Assembly: GCA_038503065.1 (NCBI GenBank)
Contig: JBCAMK010000008.1
Location: 1,860,001 to 1,924,000 of the forward strand
DNA length: 64,000 bases
Direction: 5' to 3'
Source: Paragyromitra xinjiangensis
Lineage: Eukaryota; Ascomycota; Pezizomycetes; Pezizales; Discinaceae
The notes below the pieces were generated by a model. That model saw only the letters and a list, made by a program, of their open reading frames with translations. It was not told where the DNA came from and did no database searches. A program made the position numbers and the translations under genes. This document shows, piece after piece, positions 37,608-47,814 of this stretch. Positions within the stretch are counted from its first letter, which is position 1, and the number at the start of each line of letters is the position of its first letter.

Positions 37608-38295
37608 TCACCTCCCAGTCCATACCAAATCCCCACTCATAAAACCACCCCTCCCAATTCCCGTGCTGCCCCCTCCTCCCGCCTTCGGCCTTTTCGCGAC
37701 CTTCCCTGCATCCTTCACCGCTTTCACTATCCTCCCAAGATCCGTCTCTACTACGCATCCACCCACAATCATCTCCTCGAGCGTCGCATGCAGCGTCTCG
37801 AAATTGAAGATTAAATCCAGCTCACACACATTCTCGAATAGCTGGTCTAGGGCCTGTACGAACACTTGGATGAGATCGAGGAGGCCAAGCGGTGACTCGA
37901 GAGAGTCAGATATGATAATGAAGTAGAGGGTCGCGTAGTGGCGGTAGAGGAGTGTTGTGGGTTCATCGTCAGTAGAGGTATTCCAGGAAGTGGAAGAGGA
38001 GGAGCCGGCGAGAAGCGGAGGAAGACTAGAGGATGTTAGATTCGTTTGCGGATGAGTGGAGGGATATTTACGGGAGGAAGTTGCAGGCAGAAGCGGGGCG
38101 GTTGGAGACAAGGGAGAAAATTTGGGTTAGGAGCTTCTGCTGTAGAGCTACATCCTACAATAGCAGATATCGAGGTCAGCACAGCGGGAGTCGGAATCTG
38201 GAGGAAAGATATTAGGCAAGACGAACTATTTGTGAATAGAACTTGGTCAAACGAGGTTGGCCATTATTATTAAAGACTAATACTGCGTTTATCAT
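37608..38295 (-). CDS. APS3: AP-3 adaptor complex small subunit sigma
   Basis: AP-3 sigma is the small chain of the adaptor that carries cargo from Golgi or endosome to the vacuole. Minus-strand exons 38295-38227, 38154-38072 and 38025-37608 give 189 residues. The N-terminus MINAVLVFNNNGQPRLTKFY is the clathrin-adaptor small-chain start; next come VALQQKLLTQIFSLVSNRP and NFLP, then YRHYATLYFIIISDSLESPL, LLDLIQVFVQALDQLFENVC and ELDLIFNFETLHATLEEMIV. The C-terminal extension after GGCVVETDLGRIVKAV is short and Gly-rich. Two introns (72 and 46 bp) were placed by frame and conservation. The Ser/Thr/Glu-rich insertion after NFLPLPP is common in filamentous fungi. Confidence 0.96.
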
Positions 38296-38732
38296 GGTGG
38301 GCAAGCTTTTGATAGCTGAGTATCTATAATTTAAGGGCGTAGCCTATGGTGTTGACGTTGGAGACTCTTATCTCTCATCTTATCAGATCTAAGCCTCACT
38401 TTTGCATAGCGAATAACTGAGCCGAAAGCTTTCGTGAAACCTACTGGACTATATTGATAACATTTTTATAACTTGATGCAATTGCTGTTGGGCGTGGATG
38501 TAAACTGTTAATACCATAATGTTATCGTCGCTACCCGGATACTGATTAGGGTATAATATCCTATAAGCAGTCCCACAACCCTAAACGACCCACCCACACA
38601 CCGCCTGCAGGTTCACGCTCACGATAGCCATAGCAACCACCAACGCGCCAAAGCCTGCGACAACCGATTACGACAACATCGACCACCCAACGACCCCTCA
38701 CGACCCCGAATTCTTCGTCAAACCGATTAACA
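38296..38732. promoter_or_regulatory. Divergent promoter of AP-3 sigma and eL42, with telomere-like boxes
   Basis: AACCCTAAA lies at 38577-38585 and the reversed core TTAGGGT at 38546-38552, about 150-190 bp upstream of the eL42 start. Telomere-repeat-like boxes are known upstream of ribosomal protein genes in many fungi and plants. The assignment to eL42 rather than to AP-3 sigma is inference. Confidence 0.5.
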
Positions 38733-39657
38733 ATGGTAAGATTCTCCATATTTCTTAGTCATTTTTTTCCCGGTGGTGGTGGGGGAGTTACAGACGGGAT
38801 ATTGGAATTCCCGGAATGAGGGGAGCGGGATTAAGGTTTTTGGAGATTTTGGACAAACCCTAGAGGGACCGGATGCATACAGGAATTTTGCTGGGTGGAG
38901 CTCCGGGCCGGATTGATGAGACGATAAAACGAGATTGAATAAACGATCTATCTTCGACTCGGTCGACAGCGACAACAACGGCTATCTTTTGTTAACTGCC
39001 AATAATCCAATAATCTCGTCCCAATTTTCCTACAATATCAACTATTACCACGGATCCTCGATATTTATTCCCAACACGAGCTCTAGAGATGGTGGGACAA
39101 GCTGGCTAGAAAATTTATTGATTCGCCACCGGGAATTAGGATGGAGGATAGAAAATACATTGGCTAAGATGGTCACTAATGCTCTTTTGTCTTATAGGTC
39201 AACGTCCCCAAGACCCGTAAGACCTACTGCAAGGGCAAAGGTTGCAAGAAGCACACCCAACATAAGGTGACCCAGTACAAAGCCGGAAAGGCCCGTTTTC
39301 TCCTATGACTTCGTCCCCTCAATTCCCCGACTGTAGCTAACGGATCTCGATTCTCCAGGCTTCTCTGTTCGCCCAGGGAAAGCGTCGTTATGACCGTAAG
39401 CAGTCCGGTTACGGAGGTCAGACCAAGCCCGTCTTCCACAAGAAGGCGAAGACAACGAAGAAGGTCGTGTTGAGGTTGGAGTGCACTGTCTGCAAGACCA
39501 AGGCTCAGCTTTCTCTGAAACGATGCAAGCACTTTGAGTTGGGGTATGCTATTCTTTATCTTCCAAGTGACATATTTCCTTGGAATTGCGCTGACGTGTT
39601 CCCTTTTCTTCCAATAGTGGTGACAAGAAGACCAAGGGTGCCGCTCTTGTCTTCTAA
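38733..39657 (+). CDS. RPL44: 60S ribosomal protein eL42 (L44/L36a)
   Basis: This is a zinc-binding protein of the large ribosomal subunit near the E site. Exons 38733-38735 (ATG alone), 39198-39290, 39359-39543 and 39618-39657 give 106 residues, exactly the family length. The protein reads [20 protein letters not shown], then [40 protein letters not shown] and ends [19 protein letters not shown]; the zinc Cys sites are present. The first intron is long (462 bp), as is common in ribosomal protein genes. The second intron (39291-39358) has a good branch site agctaac and CAG acceptor but no in-frame GT donor: only a GC start gives the conserved protein. The third intron is a normal 74-bp GT-AG. 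Confidence 0.93.
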
Positions 39658-41052
39658 ATGCAAAAAACTAAACTCGGTGTTCATTTCTTGTTTTTTTTCT
39701 TTCTTTCTTCTCTCATTGGTTGGCTGGGGGGGGGTTTGGCAACTTGGGTACAAAAACGTAGTGTTATTATACTGCAAAATGTGAAGGTTGGCAAATTAGA
39801 GACAACATTTTGTGTTTCTAGTGACCGAGGATTGGGGAAGAGGGTGAGGTAAATGAGCATAAGAATGGGGTGTGCGCCTATATGCCAATTACCAGCCAGC
39901 CATTGTACAAAGGGGAAATGGGAAACAGAATCATCAATCTTTGCCACCAATGGAGAATTGAGGGTTGCAACTGGCACAGCAAGGAATATTCAATAGAAGA
40001 GCTGGTATCGAACAGATATTCCTTGGCTTCCAAGAACCACAGCAATAATATCTGGTACCAAGTTTTGATCCCCGCACTACACACCCATTGAGGGGGGTTT
40101 CTTGAAAGTATTTAATACTACTAAGTAAAACCCGGGAAATGCTTCCGAAGGTGTAAAATATATCCTGAGATGATATAGGTGCGAGTGATTTGACATGATG
40201 CGATTCACGCTTGCCGCTGCCACCAATACTAGTCGTTCGTCACTTGCATTTTCACCGATATTCCGCTATAGAATCCCGTTTAGTCTAGAACTAAATCGAA
40301 GGCCTCATTTCGCTTGAATAACAGTTATTTTTTACGGCAAACATGCAGAATAACAGATCTTGAGCGGTATGATTCAGAATAACACATAATCTGAAATGAC
40401 ACTGGCATCATGACTAGTAGGAATCTTTTTCTTTGTTCTCAACTCCCCCACAACCTACTGTACATAGCTTCCGAACCAACAACACTTCTTGGCAGTCATT
40501 TGTCACACCAATTGTTTATCACAACAGTCACCTATTACAATCTTCCCTTATCATGACATCAAGTCCTGACTCACTTGCTGTTTGCTCCGGCCAGCTATTT
40601 GGCTCAATATAGGAGCTTAAAGATGCAAAACCGGGCAATTTCTGAAAAGTTTACAGCCAAAATCATTGATAGGAAAAGTGAGAGGCATGGGTTTGTGAGA
40701 TTTTGTTACAGCAAAAGTTATAAAAGGCTAACAGGTTTTGATTTCCTACTAGTCACAGTGCTAATGTGTCATTTTAGATTATGTGTTATCCTAGACCATA
40801 CCACTCGAGATCTGTGTTATTCTGCATGTTTGCCGTATTTTTTAACTCTAGAGGCACACACGACTCAAATCGATTCTATTATCTATTCCAAGCCCTAGAG
40901 GCCAGCTTTGCCAAGGCCACGATTTTTATCTCAAAACAATAAACAAAAGGATCTCCCACGGTTATAAAAACAAAATAAAAACGAAGGAAACCCCTATCAA
41001 ATACTTGGCGGCTACAGATATATATCCCCATTTAGCTACGTCAAACCCCCAC
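39658..41052. other. Intergenic, no supported gene
   Basis: 3' flank of eL42 and of the dioxygenase gene, which end toward each other. A T-rich and G-rich run lies at about 39690-39740. Frames on both strands at 39870-40090 and 40575-40898 have no family or splice support. Confidence 0.5.
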
Positions 41053-42516
41053 TCAAAGTTTAACAGGGGCAGAACTGGAAGGAATGGCGCCGGAGGGGAT
41101 AGCTCCAGAGGGCATGGTCCCATTAGTAGTTCCGTTAGGTGGGGAACCAGAGCCAGAGCCAAATTGGGTATCACTAGTAACACCGCCATCCTCAGTCAAA
41201 GTAGCAGCAACGCTAACATCATGCGCAGCGGTTGTGTCGATACCGATAGAGATCCAAGCGAGAATACCGTCTTCAACAGAGTCGCCGAGGTAAATGTACT
41301 CCGGAAAGGGGTCATATTCATTATCAGCTTGCTCAGGTGCCCACATGTCGTCCGCGTTCGAAGTAACTGTTTGGGTGTTTGTGGAGTATGGGTATACTTC
41401 CTCGACTGCGCTTCGGAGTGATTCATCCCAGAAAAGCTATAGGGAGGAGGGTGTTAGCATTGTTTTTAGCTACAGGATAAGATGCTCGAGAAACTTACTT
41501 GACCAACGTGTGTGACGTTACCCCCAGTGAAGGTCTTATTGGTTTGAACAACACCACCTTGATGGGCAATCACATGGAGATGGGTAGCACGACCTTGATA
41601 ATGGCCGGGGAATATTGTAGTGAATTGTGCTACACCATCATGGTTGGTAATCCAGATACCACGAAGGAATGTTTTATCCTAAGGAAAAATGTTAGGGATG
41701 AATATTTTGTCTCGTCGGAGTAGATGCTCACAATATTGGTCGTATCACTCGAGTCACCATTTCCCTGTGCAACGATTCCGGAGTAGGTTCCAGTTGCGTT
41801 CGCTGATATTGTCAGTCCGTACTACTCCCTAGGGCTATGGATTTAAAGACAAACCATGCCAAATATCCATGTAGATGCCCGGAACAGGCTCGCAGGTGTT
41901 CACATCGATGAACTGCAAATCAAGATACGTATCAACACCCTCTTGATCTTCACGAACATCCTGGCGGATATGTTCGCCCGTGACATCTGTTCCCAATGTC
42001 AGTTATCACCCCTCAATGCACACACACCAAAAACCAGGGCTTACAGTATGGTCCCTCGGTAACCTCAGGAGTAAGAAGGCAACTAAAGCTGCTGCCAAAA
42101 AGGTATTTGGAAGACATCTTTTCAGAGACACCAGTCAAACTCGAATGGTGCGTGTGGTTCATGGCAGACGCCAAATCACGCGCTTTATAGTATGGCTCTA
42201 GAAGATATTCCCCTCATGTCAGCCATATATCCTAGTTTTTATTCTGATTAGATTCTAGTTTCAACTCACTAGATTCAAGGCCACGCTTTTGGCGGAGTTT
42301 TTGGGCAAGCTCCGAACGGCGAGTATTAGCACGCTCCATCAAAGCTCTTCCCTGGACGGTTTCTGCACATCCTGCGAGAGAACGCCTCGAAGCAGCCCAC
42401 ATATTATCGCGCTTCGCAAGGTCCTCAGGCTCATGGCCACCAGGATGAGCAACAACAGAGCCAATGAGACTCGTAGCTGCCGCCAAAGTAGCAAGGAAAT
42501 TGGCGATTTGGACCAT
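41053..42516 (-). CDS. Secreted intradiol ring-cleavage dioxygenase
   Basis: Six minus-strand exons, 42516-42270, 42197-42045, 41986-41855, 41802-41732, 41678-41499 and 41436-41053, give 388 residues. The first ~22 residues (MVQIANFLATLAAATSLIGS, then VVAHP) are a secretion signal, so the enzyme should be extracellular. The core matches intradiol dioxygenases that open catechol-type rings between the two hydroxyls using Fe(III): LLTPEVTEGPYYVTGE gives the first Tyr ligand, and PGHYQGRATHLHVIAH gives the second Tyr and the two His. DLQFIDVNTCEPVPGIYMDI and WHANATGTYSG are also typical. The C-terminus is a Ser/Gly/Pro/Asn-rich tail without membrane helix. Fungal secreted members are linked to breakdown of lignin- or tannin-derived aromatics; the substrate here is not known. 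All introns are 52-72 bp. Confidence 0.95.
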
Positions 42517-44439
42517 CGTGATTTTATGATAGAGAAGGGAGAGCTTTGCTTAAATTTATAGAAATTGAGGTTTTGTGTCGAGTGCTATTCGAGTGTTGCT
42601 ATTGAGAAGCAGATATGATTCTGAGATGTTTGATATTTGTAGGTGCGGGCTTCAGATCTCTTTATGCCTCACGAAGGGGATACTTCACTCCACAAAAATG
42701 ATATGCAACGAGTATTTTCATCCCTTCCTCGCCAGGCAGCCTTGCAAGGGCTACGAATCCATGATGGCAGTGAAATTTTTCGAACACTCAATATCGAAGC
42801 ATGCATGCTACATCTGGTTAGTATTATGTAGCCCTAAGTTGACAGCGAGTTACAGGATAATGACAAGATCAATCCTCGATGTTAGCAATGCTAAAAATCC
42901 GATTCGCAGTCGATATTCCCACTACCCCAACGTTTCATGACGGGGACTGCAGCTCGGCGAAAGCTTGCCTTTAGGGTTAATGGGAAAACGTCATCTCGAC
43001 CACGCGTAAATCTCCGCCCCAATACCAAATCTTAAGTGCCCGGTACTAATGCATGGTTCCAGCGTTATATGCATAGTAAGTGGTTAGCTACCAGTACGGA
43101 AGCTCCCGCTCCGAAGCCCTGATCACTTTAAGGCTCCGGAAGGCCCACCGGATGTTACACATGCCAGTCGGTAAGAGAGGAGCGTGCTTTACGATCTATT
43201 GCTTCTCAGCCCTGGCATACTTTCGTGTGCTACTAGAGCCTATCCCCGCTGAAGGACCATATCACTTTGCAGGTAGATACCGAACTCCATGCGTTGGGAA
43301 GAGAAAGAACCTGCAATGTATTACTGATCTAACTAAATTTCGGTAGCTACTTCCCTATGCATCAACTAAGTAGACTACTAGAATACCGCTGAATTATGGG
43401 GCTTGACCCGGTTTAATGGCCGAGTGATAGAGTATGCGTCGCAGTAGTTCCCGGTCGCCAAGAAACCAAGTGACGCGTCTCCAACACGCCGCGACGACTA
43501 CTTCTTGGCAGCTCTACAACCTAGTACCAGTTCCCTCGGTAGTATTACACCTCGGTATATAGTACTCTACCTCTGGTACCATGTTTCAAGCATAAAAGTC
43601 CTTCTTTCTGCCACGTGGGTATAATATTGCTTTGAGAAACTAGATAGGCGATGGCCCACCCAAATATGGCACTGCAACACCATGCAAAGCCTCGCTACAA
43701 TATCCTGGAAGCCTAAGAAAGAAATTTAAATGATTGTAGGTCATATCCGTCGTTTCATGTTCATTAAAATCTTTCGGGGGAATTGCTGGAGGATTGCTTG
43801 CCTTCGTTGTATGCATACATGAGGGTCATAGTCCATCACTCACTCCATAGTGAGCCAAGATGAAGAAATCTGAAATTGCAAGCATGAATGAGAGTGAGAT
43901 AATCTATGCATCTAGATATGCTATGAATAGATATCAGGTTTTTGTGGCTATGCACACACTATGACAGTTTACAAACTCTAACGGACGCGCGTATGTTCCA
44001 TCCATGGGAACAGTCTTGCAGCCAGCCTTTAGTTGCAGAGCCGACAACATCAGCTTCGCTATATGTAGTCTTTGCTTTTGTTGCGGGTATACTCGGATAT
44101 TGGGTGGCAAAATAAGTTCTGGGGCTAGACTAAACGACGAATGCGAAGCAGTAGACTTACCACTAGCAAATTGGTTGGTCCAACACCCGAATTCAACGTA
44201 TATACCAGGATCTGCTACTAGTGGTATATTAAAGTACTCCCAATTAGATGGGTGGTCAATTAAGACATCAAGTGCTATGCAAGTGCTCTCAATATACGCT
44301 AGAATTAAGCATACTCATAGGTACATACAAGGTACTGTGTCTCTTCTTCACTCCTCGTCGGAAATGAGGTGATTTTATCAGGTGCTTGCTTACAGTGTAT
44401 CAGTAGGAAGTAATTTATGATACCTTCCCATAAGTAATT
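42517..44439. other. Gene-poor stretch
   Basis: Up to about 42700 this should contain the dioxygenase promoter. Beyond it, short frames on the plus strand (42575-42940, 43080-43346, 44004-44372) show no family signal. Two short imperfect copies of agctcccgctccgaa- and aggctccggaa-like sequence near 43100-43145 hint at old repeats, but no element boundaries were found. Confidence 0.45.
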
Positions 44440-44560
44440 GATGTGTTCGGTCATAGAACGATGAGAGTGAGCCATCCCGTTCGCTCTGGCATATCCAAGC
44501 GTCGTATCGCCTAGTTAGTACTGCGGTGGGTGACCATGTGGGAATCCTAGGTACTGAACT
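44440..44560 (+). rRNA. 5S rRNA-like sequence, near full length, probably diverged
   Basis: From gatgtgttcggtcatag to ctaggtactgaact the stretch is about 120 nt, the length of 5S rRNA. The 3' half is strongly 5S-like: ctagttagtactgcggtggg, then tgaccatgtgggaatcctag. The 5' part has the expected catcccgttcgctctggc. A run of six T (44565-44570) follows at the place of a Pol III terminator. Several positions look like C-to-T or G-to-A changes when set against the second copy at 44640. It could be a divergent functional gene or a pseudogene. Dispersed 5S genes are usual in filamentous ascomycetes. Confidence 0.65.
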
Positions 44561-44564
44561 CATA

Positions 44565-44570
44565 TTTTTT
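44565..44570 (+). terminator. T6 run, candidate Pol III terminator
   Basis: Six T residues lie five bases after the end of the 5S-like sequence, the arrangement expected for RNA polymerase III termination. Confidence 0.45.
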
Positions 44571-44639
44571 GTGCGGTTGGTAACTTTAGCTAGTGGATAT
44601 TAGTAGGGAGCGAGCTATCACACTTTCTCGGCAGTATGT

Positions 44640-44713
44640 GATGTGTTCGGCCATAGGGCGATGGGGATGAGCCATCTCGTCCGCTCTGGCATAATCAAAC
44701 ACTGTGTGTCGAC
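44640..44713 (+). pseudogene. Truncated 5S rRNA copy (5' part only)
   Basis: The sequence gatgtgttcggccatagggc, then gatggggatgagccatctcg and tccgctctggcataatcaa, matches the first ~60 nt of the copy at 44440, exactly 200 bp away. Similarity stops near 44705-44713, so the internal and 3' parts, including most of the promoter, are missing. Confidence 0.6.
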
Positions 44714-45769
44714 TTCTCCAATAAGGAGTGGTACATTACCCTATTCTCCCTATAGCTGGGATTTAAGGAGATCTAGGTCTTTCTAGTTCTCCCACATGAC
44801 TATTTACTGAGGGTAAAAAGGAAGAAATATGACTTGAAGTGGTGCTGGCCAGAACCTCTGTAGTCTCGCCATCGTCGTTCGTTCGCCCTAAATGGGGGGT
44901 AGGGACCAGTCAATCAATGGCGATATATTGACTGGTCACGTGACAAGTCAGGTTGCGAGACCAGAACCTCTGCTCTAATAGCGATTTATTTATTTATTGC
45001 TTCATTAGACACATTCCCTTAATAGCTAGCTAGATTGGATTTGGTATAGAAATAGCTATAATCCGCAAGTGTTATCCCATGGTCTGTAACGGAGACTAGC
45101 GAGTAAGCCCGTTGCCACGTTCTGAGATATATCTTCGGCGTATATATAGTCATAGGCTCTGATTTTGATCGAAAGCACCTACTTTTCTCGCTTCTTTTAA
45201 TTGTATCTCCACCTCTAGGTCTCTAATAGTTAAGAGACTCTCAAATAAGTTTCCAGTATATGTTTAAAGGTATTCTGACATGTGCACAAGTTGCTTTCTT
45301 GTATGCTAATTGCATCATGAGCAAAATGCCTGGGGTAGTATGGAGATTTGGGTAACAATTCTGTATTTAAAATTACTCACTACTTACTGGACTCTATATT
45401 TTTTTATGTTTTATGAAGATAGAGTATACGAGGACCATTCAGCTAAGACAAAATTTGTAAAAATTGGTTGGGATTTGGGGGAATAATAGGGATTTTAGCA
45501 TCAAGGAAGTAGAATACTTTTGTGGTGAACATAGCATGAGATGGTGTTATGTTCTAGTACAGATTTTGCAACCAAAAAAATCGCAAAAATTATTGGAATG
45601 AAAAGGCAGGTACTTTGGCTACTACTCATACTCTTTGCCTCTAAGGCCGAGTGAATCTATGGTTGTTGGTGGTATAGTAACATGCATTGCAATTTACATA
45701 AAAAATTCGGGACACTGTTGAACCGAAAACGTGATTTTACAGACCATGGGATAGCTCCCATGGCTATGC
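44714..45769. other. AT-rich gene-poor stretch with a short palindrome
   Basis: A perfect 11-bp inverted repeat GACCAGTCAAT (44904-44914) and ATTGACTGGTC (44927-44937) lies between two direct copies of ccagaacctctg (44849-44860 and 44961-44972). The remainder is AT-rich with no coding frame. It may be debris of an old mobile element. Confidence 0.4.
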
Positions 45770-45853
45770 AAGTTTCCAGGGGAGGCCACATCCCGGAAGT
45801 GAAAGACTTAGGCTGCTGACCCTCGTGACCGCTCTAACCACCTCCCCCCCCCA
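45770..45853 (-). other. Possible tRNA-related element (tRNA-like 5' half)
   Basis: On the minus strand, ggggaggtggttagagcggt followed by cacgagggtcagcagcctaa resembles a tRNA D-arm and anticodon region, and a GGGGAGG/CCTCCCC pair about 69 nt apart could form an acceptor-like stem. A standard T-arm (GGTTCGA) is absent, so it is not a normal tRNA gene. A perfect palindrome ccatgggatagctcccatgg lies just beside it at about 45743-45762. A tRNA-derived SINE head is one possibility. Confidence 0.25.
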
Positions 45854-46007
45854 CCATGAATGGCGAGCCCAGCATATTATCTATCTACATGGCTTCTATT
45901 ACCAAGGAATTGGTCGTTAGAGACGAAAGAAGTAGACGTACCACGCATCAGGTACTTCCCGCGCATTCCTTAATGGTCGTCGAAACAAGAAGTGATAACA
46001 CTCAAGC

Positions 46008-46580
46008 GTGCCACGCCGTATCGTAAGTCCCCATAAAGAACGACCGCACGACTATCAACACGCTCTAACTGAGAACAGAACAGAATACTATAATTCTCGT
46101 AAAGAACTCTTCAAGGCAATAATAGAGCTCCAAGCAAAGGAGAAATCTGCCACGCAGCAAAAACTGAATACGGCCAATACGTTACACATGGATCAAATGG
46201 TTCCCCTTAATCACAACAACTCTTTGGGGCATTGATACTCCTTTGGTCGTTGTCAGCAGTATTATCAGTGGCATCTACCTCCAAATCCACTGCTCATGGA
46301 GCGGGAGAAGTCGGACTTTGCCTTGACAGCGAATGCCATGGCAGACATTATTGACGGACTCGAAGCACTTTTCGACAATCTTGACGACTGCGAACCCAAC
46401 TGGGGGCATTTGGGCTATCCTCTGCGTTTATTCCCTGGATTATCGGAAAATTTTACAATTCCCTTGGATAGGACATCTAGTATATTGATGGAAAATATCG
46501 CCGAATTAACCCTGCAGGCTCCATCGGAGGAACCAACCCAGAGGGCAGATGGACGATACCGCGGAGGTCGCGGTCTCTAG
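46008..46580 (+). pseudogene. Possible broken gene: one frame interrupted by a single TGA
   Basis: A plus-strand frame is open from 46008 to 46580 except for a TGA at 46233-46235. Upstream the product has a charged helical part (RKELFKAIIELQAKEKSATQ); downstream it reads EREKSDFALTANAMADIIDG and LEALFDNLDDCEPNW. Neither half is recognised. There is no clear start (the frame begins with GTG) and the only nearby ATG, at 45889, is in another frame. It may be a decayed gene or an exon pair with an intron over the stop. Confidence 0.25.
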
Positions 46581-47814
46581 CGGAAGATACAGCATTGACG
46601 CCATCTAAACAAGCAAGTTTCAACCTTGATGACCGCTCTCCGATAACTAAACGTTACGAACAGGCTCAAGGAGTGGCCATTCTTTGGGAGATTGACTTTA
46701 GTATCGAGTTTGAGCGTAATCTTAGATGTATTTTCCGTCGTTGTCGAGGCTTGTTCAGGTATTTGGTTTTGCTACTACAGATGTATCTAAACTTACCCAA
46801 TACAAAGGCAAACTCCGTTATCAAACCAACCACACCTTACCACATCTCCCTTGAAACGCCCCAGGGGTAGTTAACATGCACCTACACACTGACCCAGCCC
46901 TTAGACCTCTCTTCTCCCCGCTTAAGTAGTGAAATCCTGCTGGGATAATACCCACCTCTACAACCCCCAGAACCCTCCGAGCCTTTAATTGTAGCATACT
47001 CCTGCTATTATTCCTTTCTCTCCAGCCTACTCTCGGCAAAAACAAACCTATCTCCTACATAACTAAATCGAAGTTCAAACCATCCACTCTAATCATAACC
47101 TCTATGAATAGTATAGATCACTTAACCCAACCTCTTTCTTGCCACAAACAAACAGCCTCTATATCACACTAGTAGAAAGCTCCACTAAACTTTCGACCCC
47201 TAAAGTAGTCTGAACACACCAAATAATCCAGTCAAACAGGTACTTACAAGAGCAAAAACTCCAGATGTAGAGGCCTACAAAGACCTAGGAAGCCTACAGA
47301 GGTGGGGTAAGGATGGAACTAATATAAAAGACCGATACGGCACGAAAGGAAGTAAATATCCAATATGGGAAGGAAATAAAAACCGAGTGACCACTTATGA
47401 AGCTACCGCGGTAGCGAAACCTCACGAGGGATCTTCATCCCTAGATAAATCCGGCAAGTAGAACTAATATCTTTGCCCCACTCTAGTAAGATAACCACTT
47501 TTCAACCTTCCAATACCACAACCTACGTTATCACCACAATCACCACCAAGAGTCACAAAACCCACCCAACCAGTACTCAAGACTCCATTTTCATTGAATC
47601 ATTTATACTACCCACCCCACCACCCCAAAGCCAACCCTACATCCCACCCACCATACGCAAAAAGAACCCATAAATCTATAAACCCACCCTTCAGTTTTTC
47701 CACCCACCCTACATCCCACCCCCACAAAACCCAACAGGAAAAAAAACCAAACGCAATAACAAAACCTACACCCCGCAGATACAATACCTCCCCAGCCCCC
47801 CAAATTATGGTATC
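46581..47814. other. Intergenic, no supported gene
   Basis: Short frames only. From about 46860 the plus strand becomes C/A-rich (ccacccta-like) up to the PRS1 stop. No element boundaries or RNA genes were found. Confidence 0.45.

Noticed and set aside
44004..44372. A 122-codon plus-strand frame in the gene-poor region
   Set aside because: Checked for resemblance to Copia reverse-transcriptase ends (YIQGT is suggestive) but the rest of the motif set is missing.
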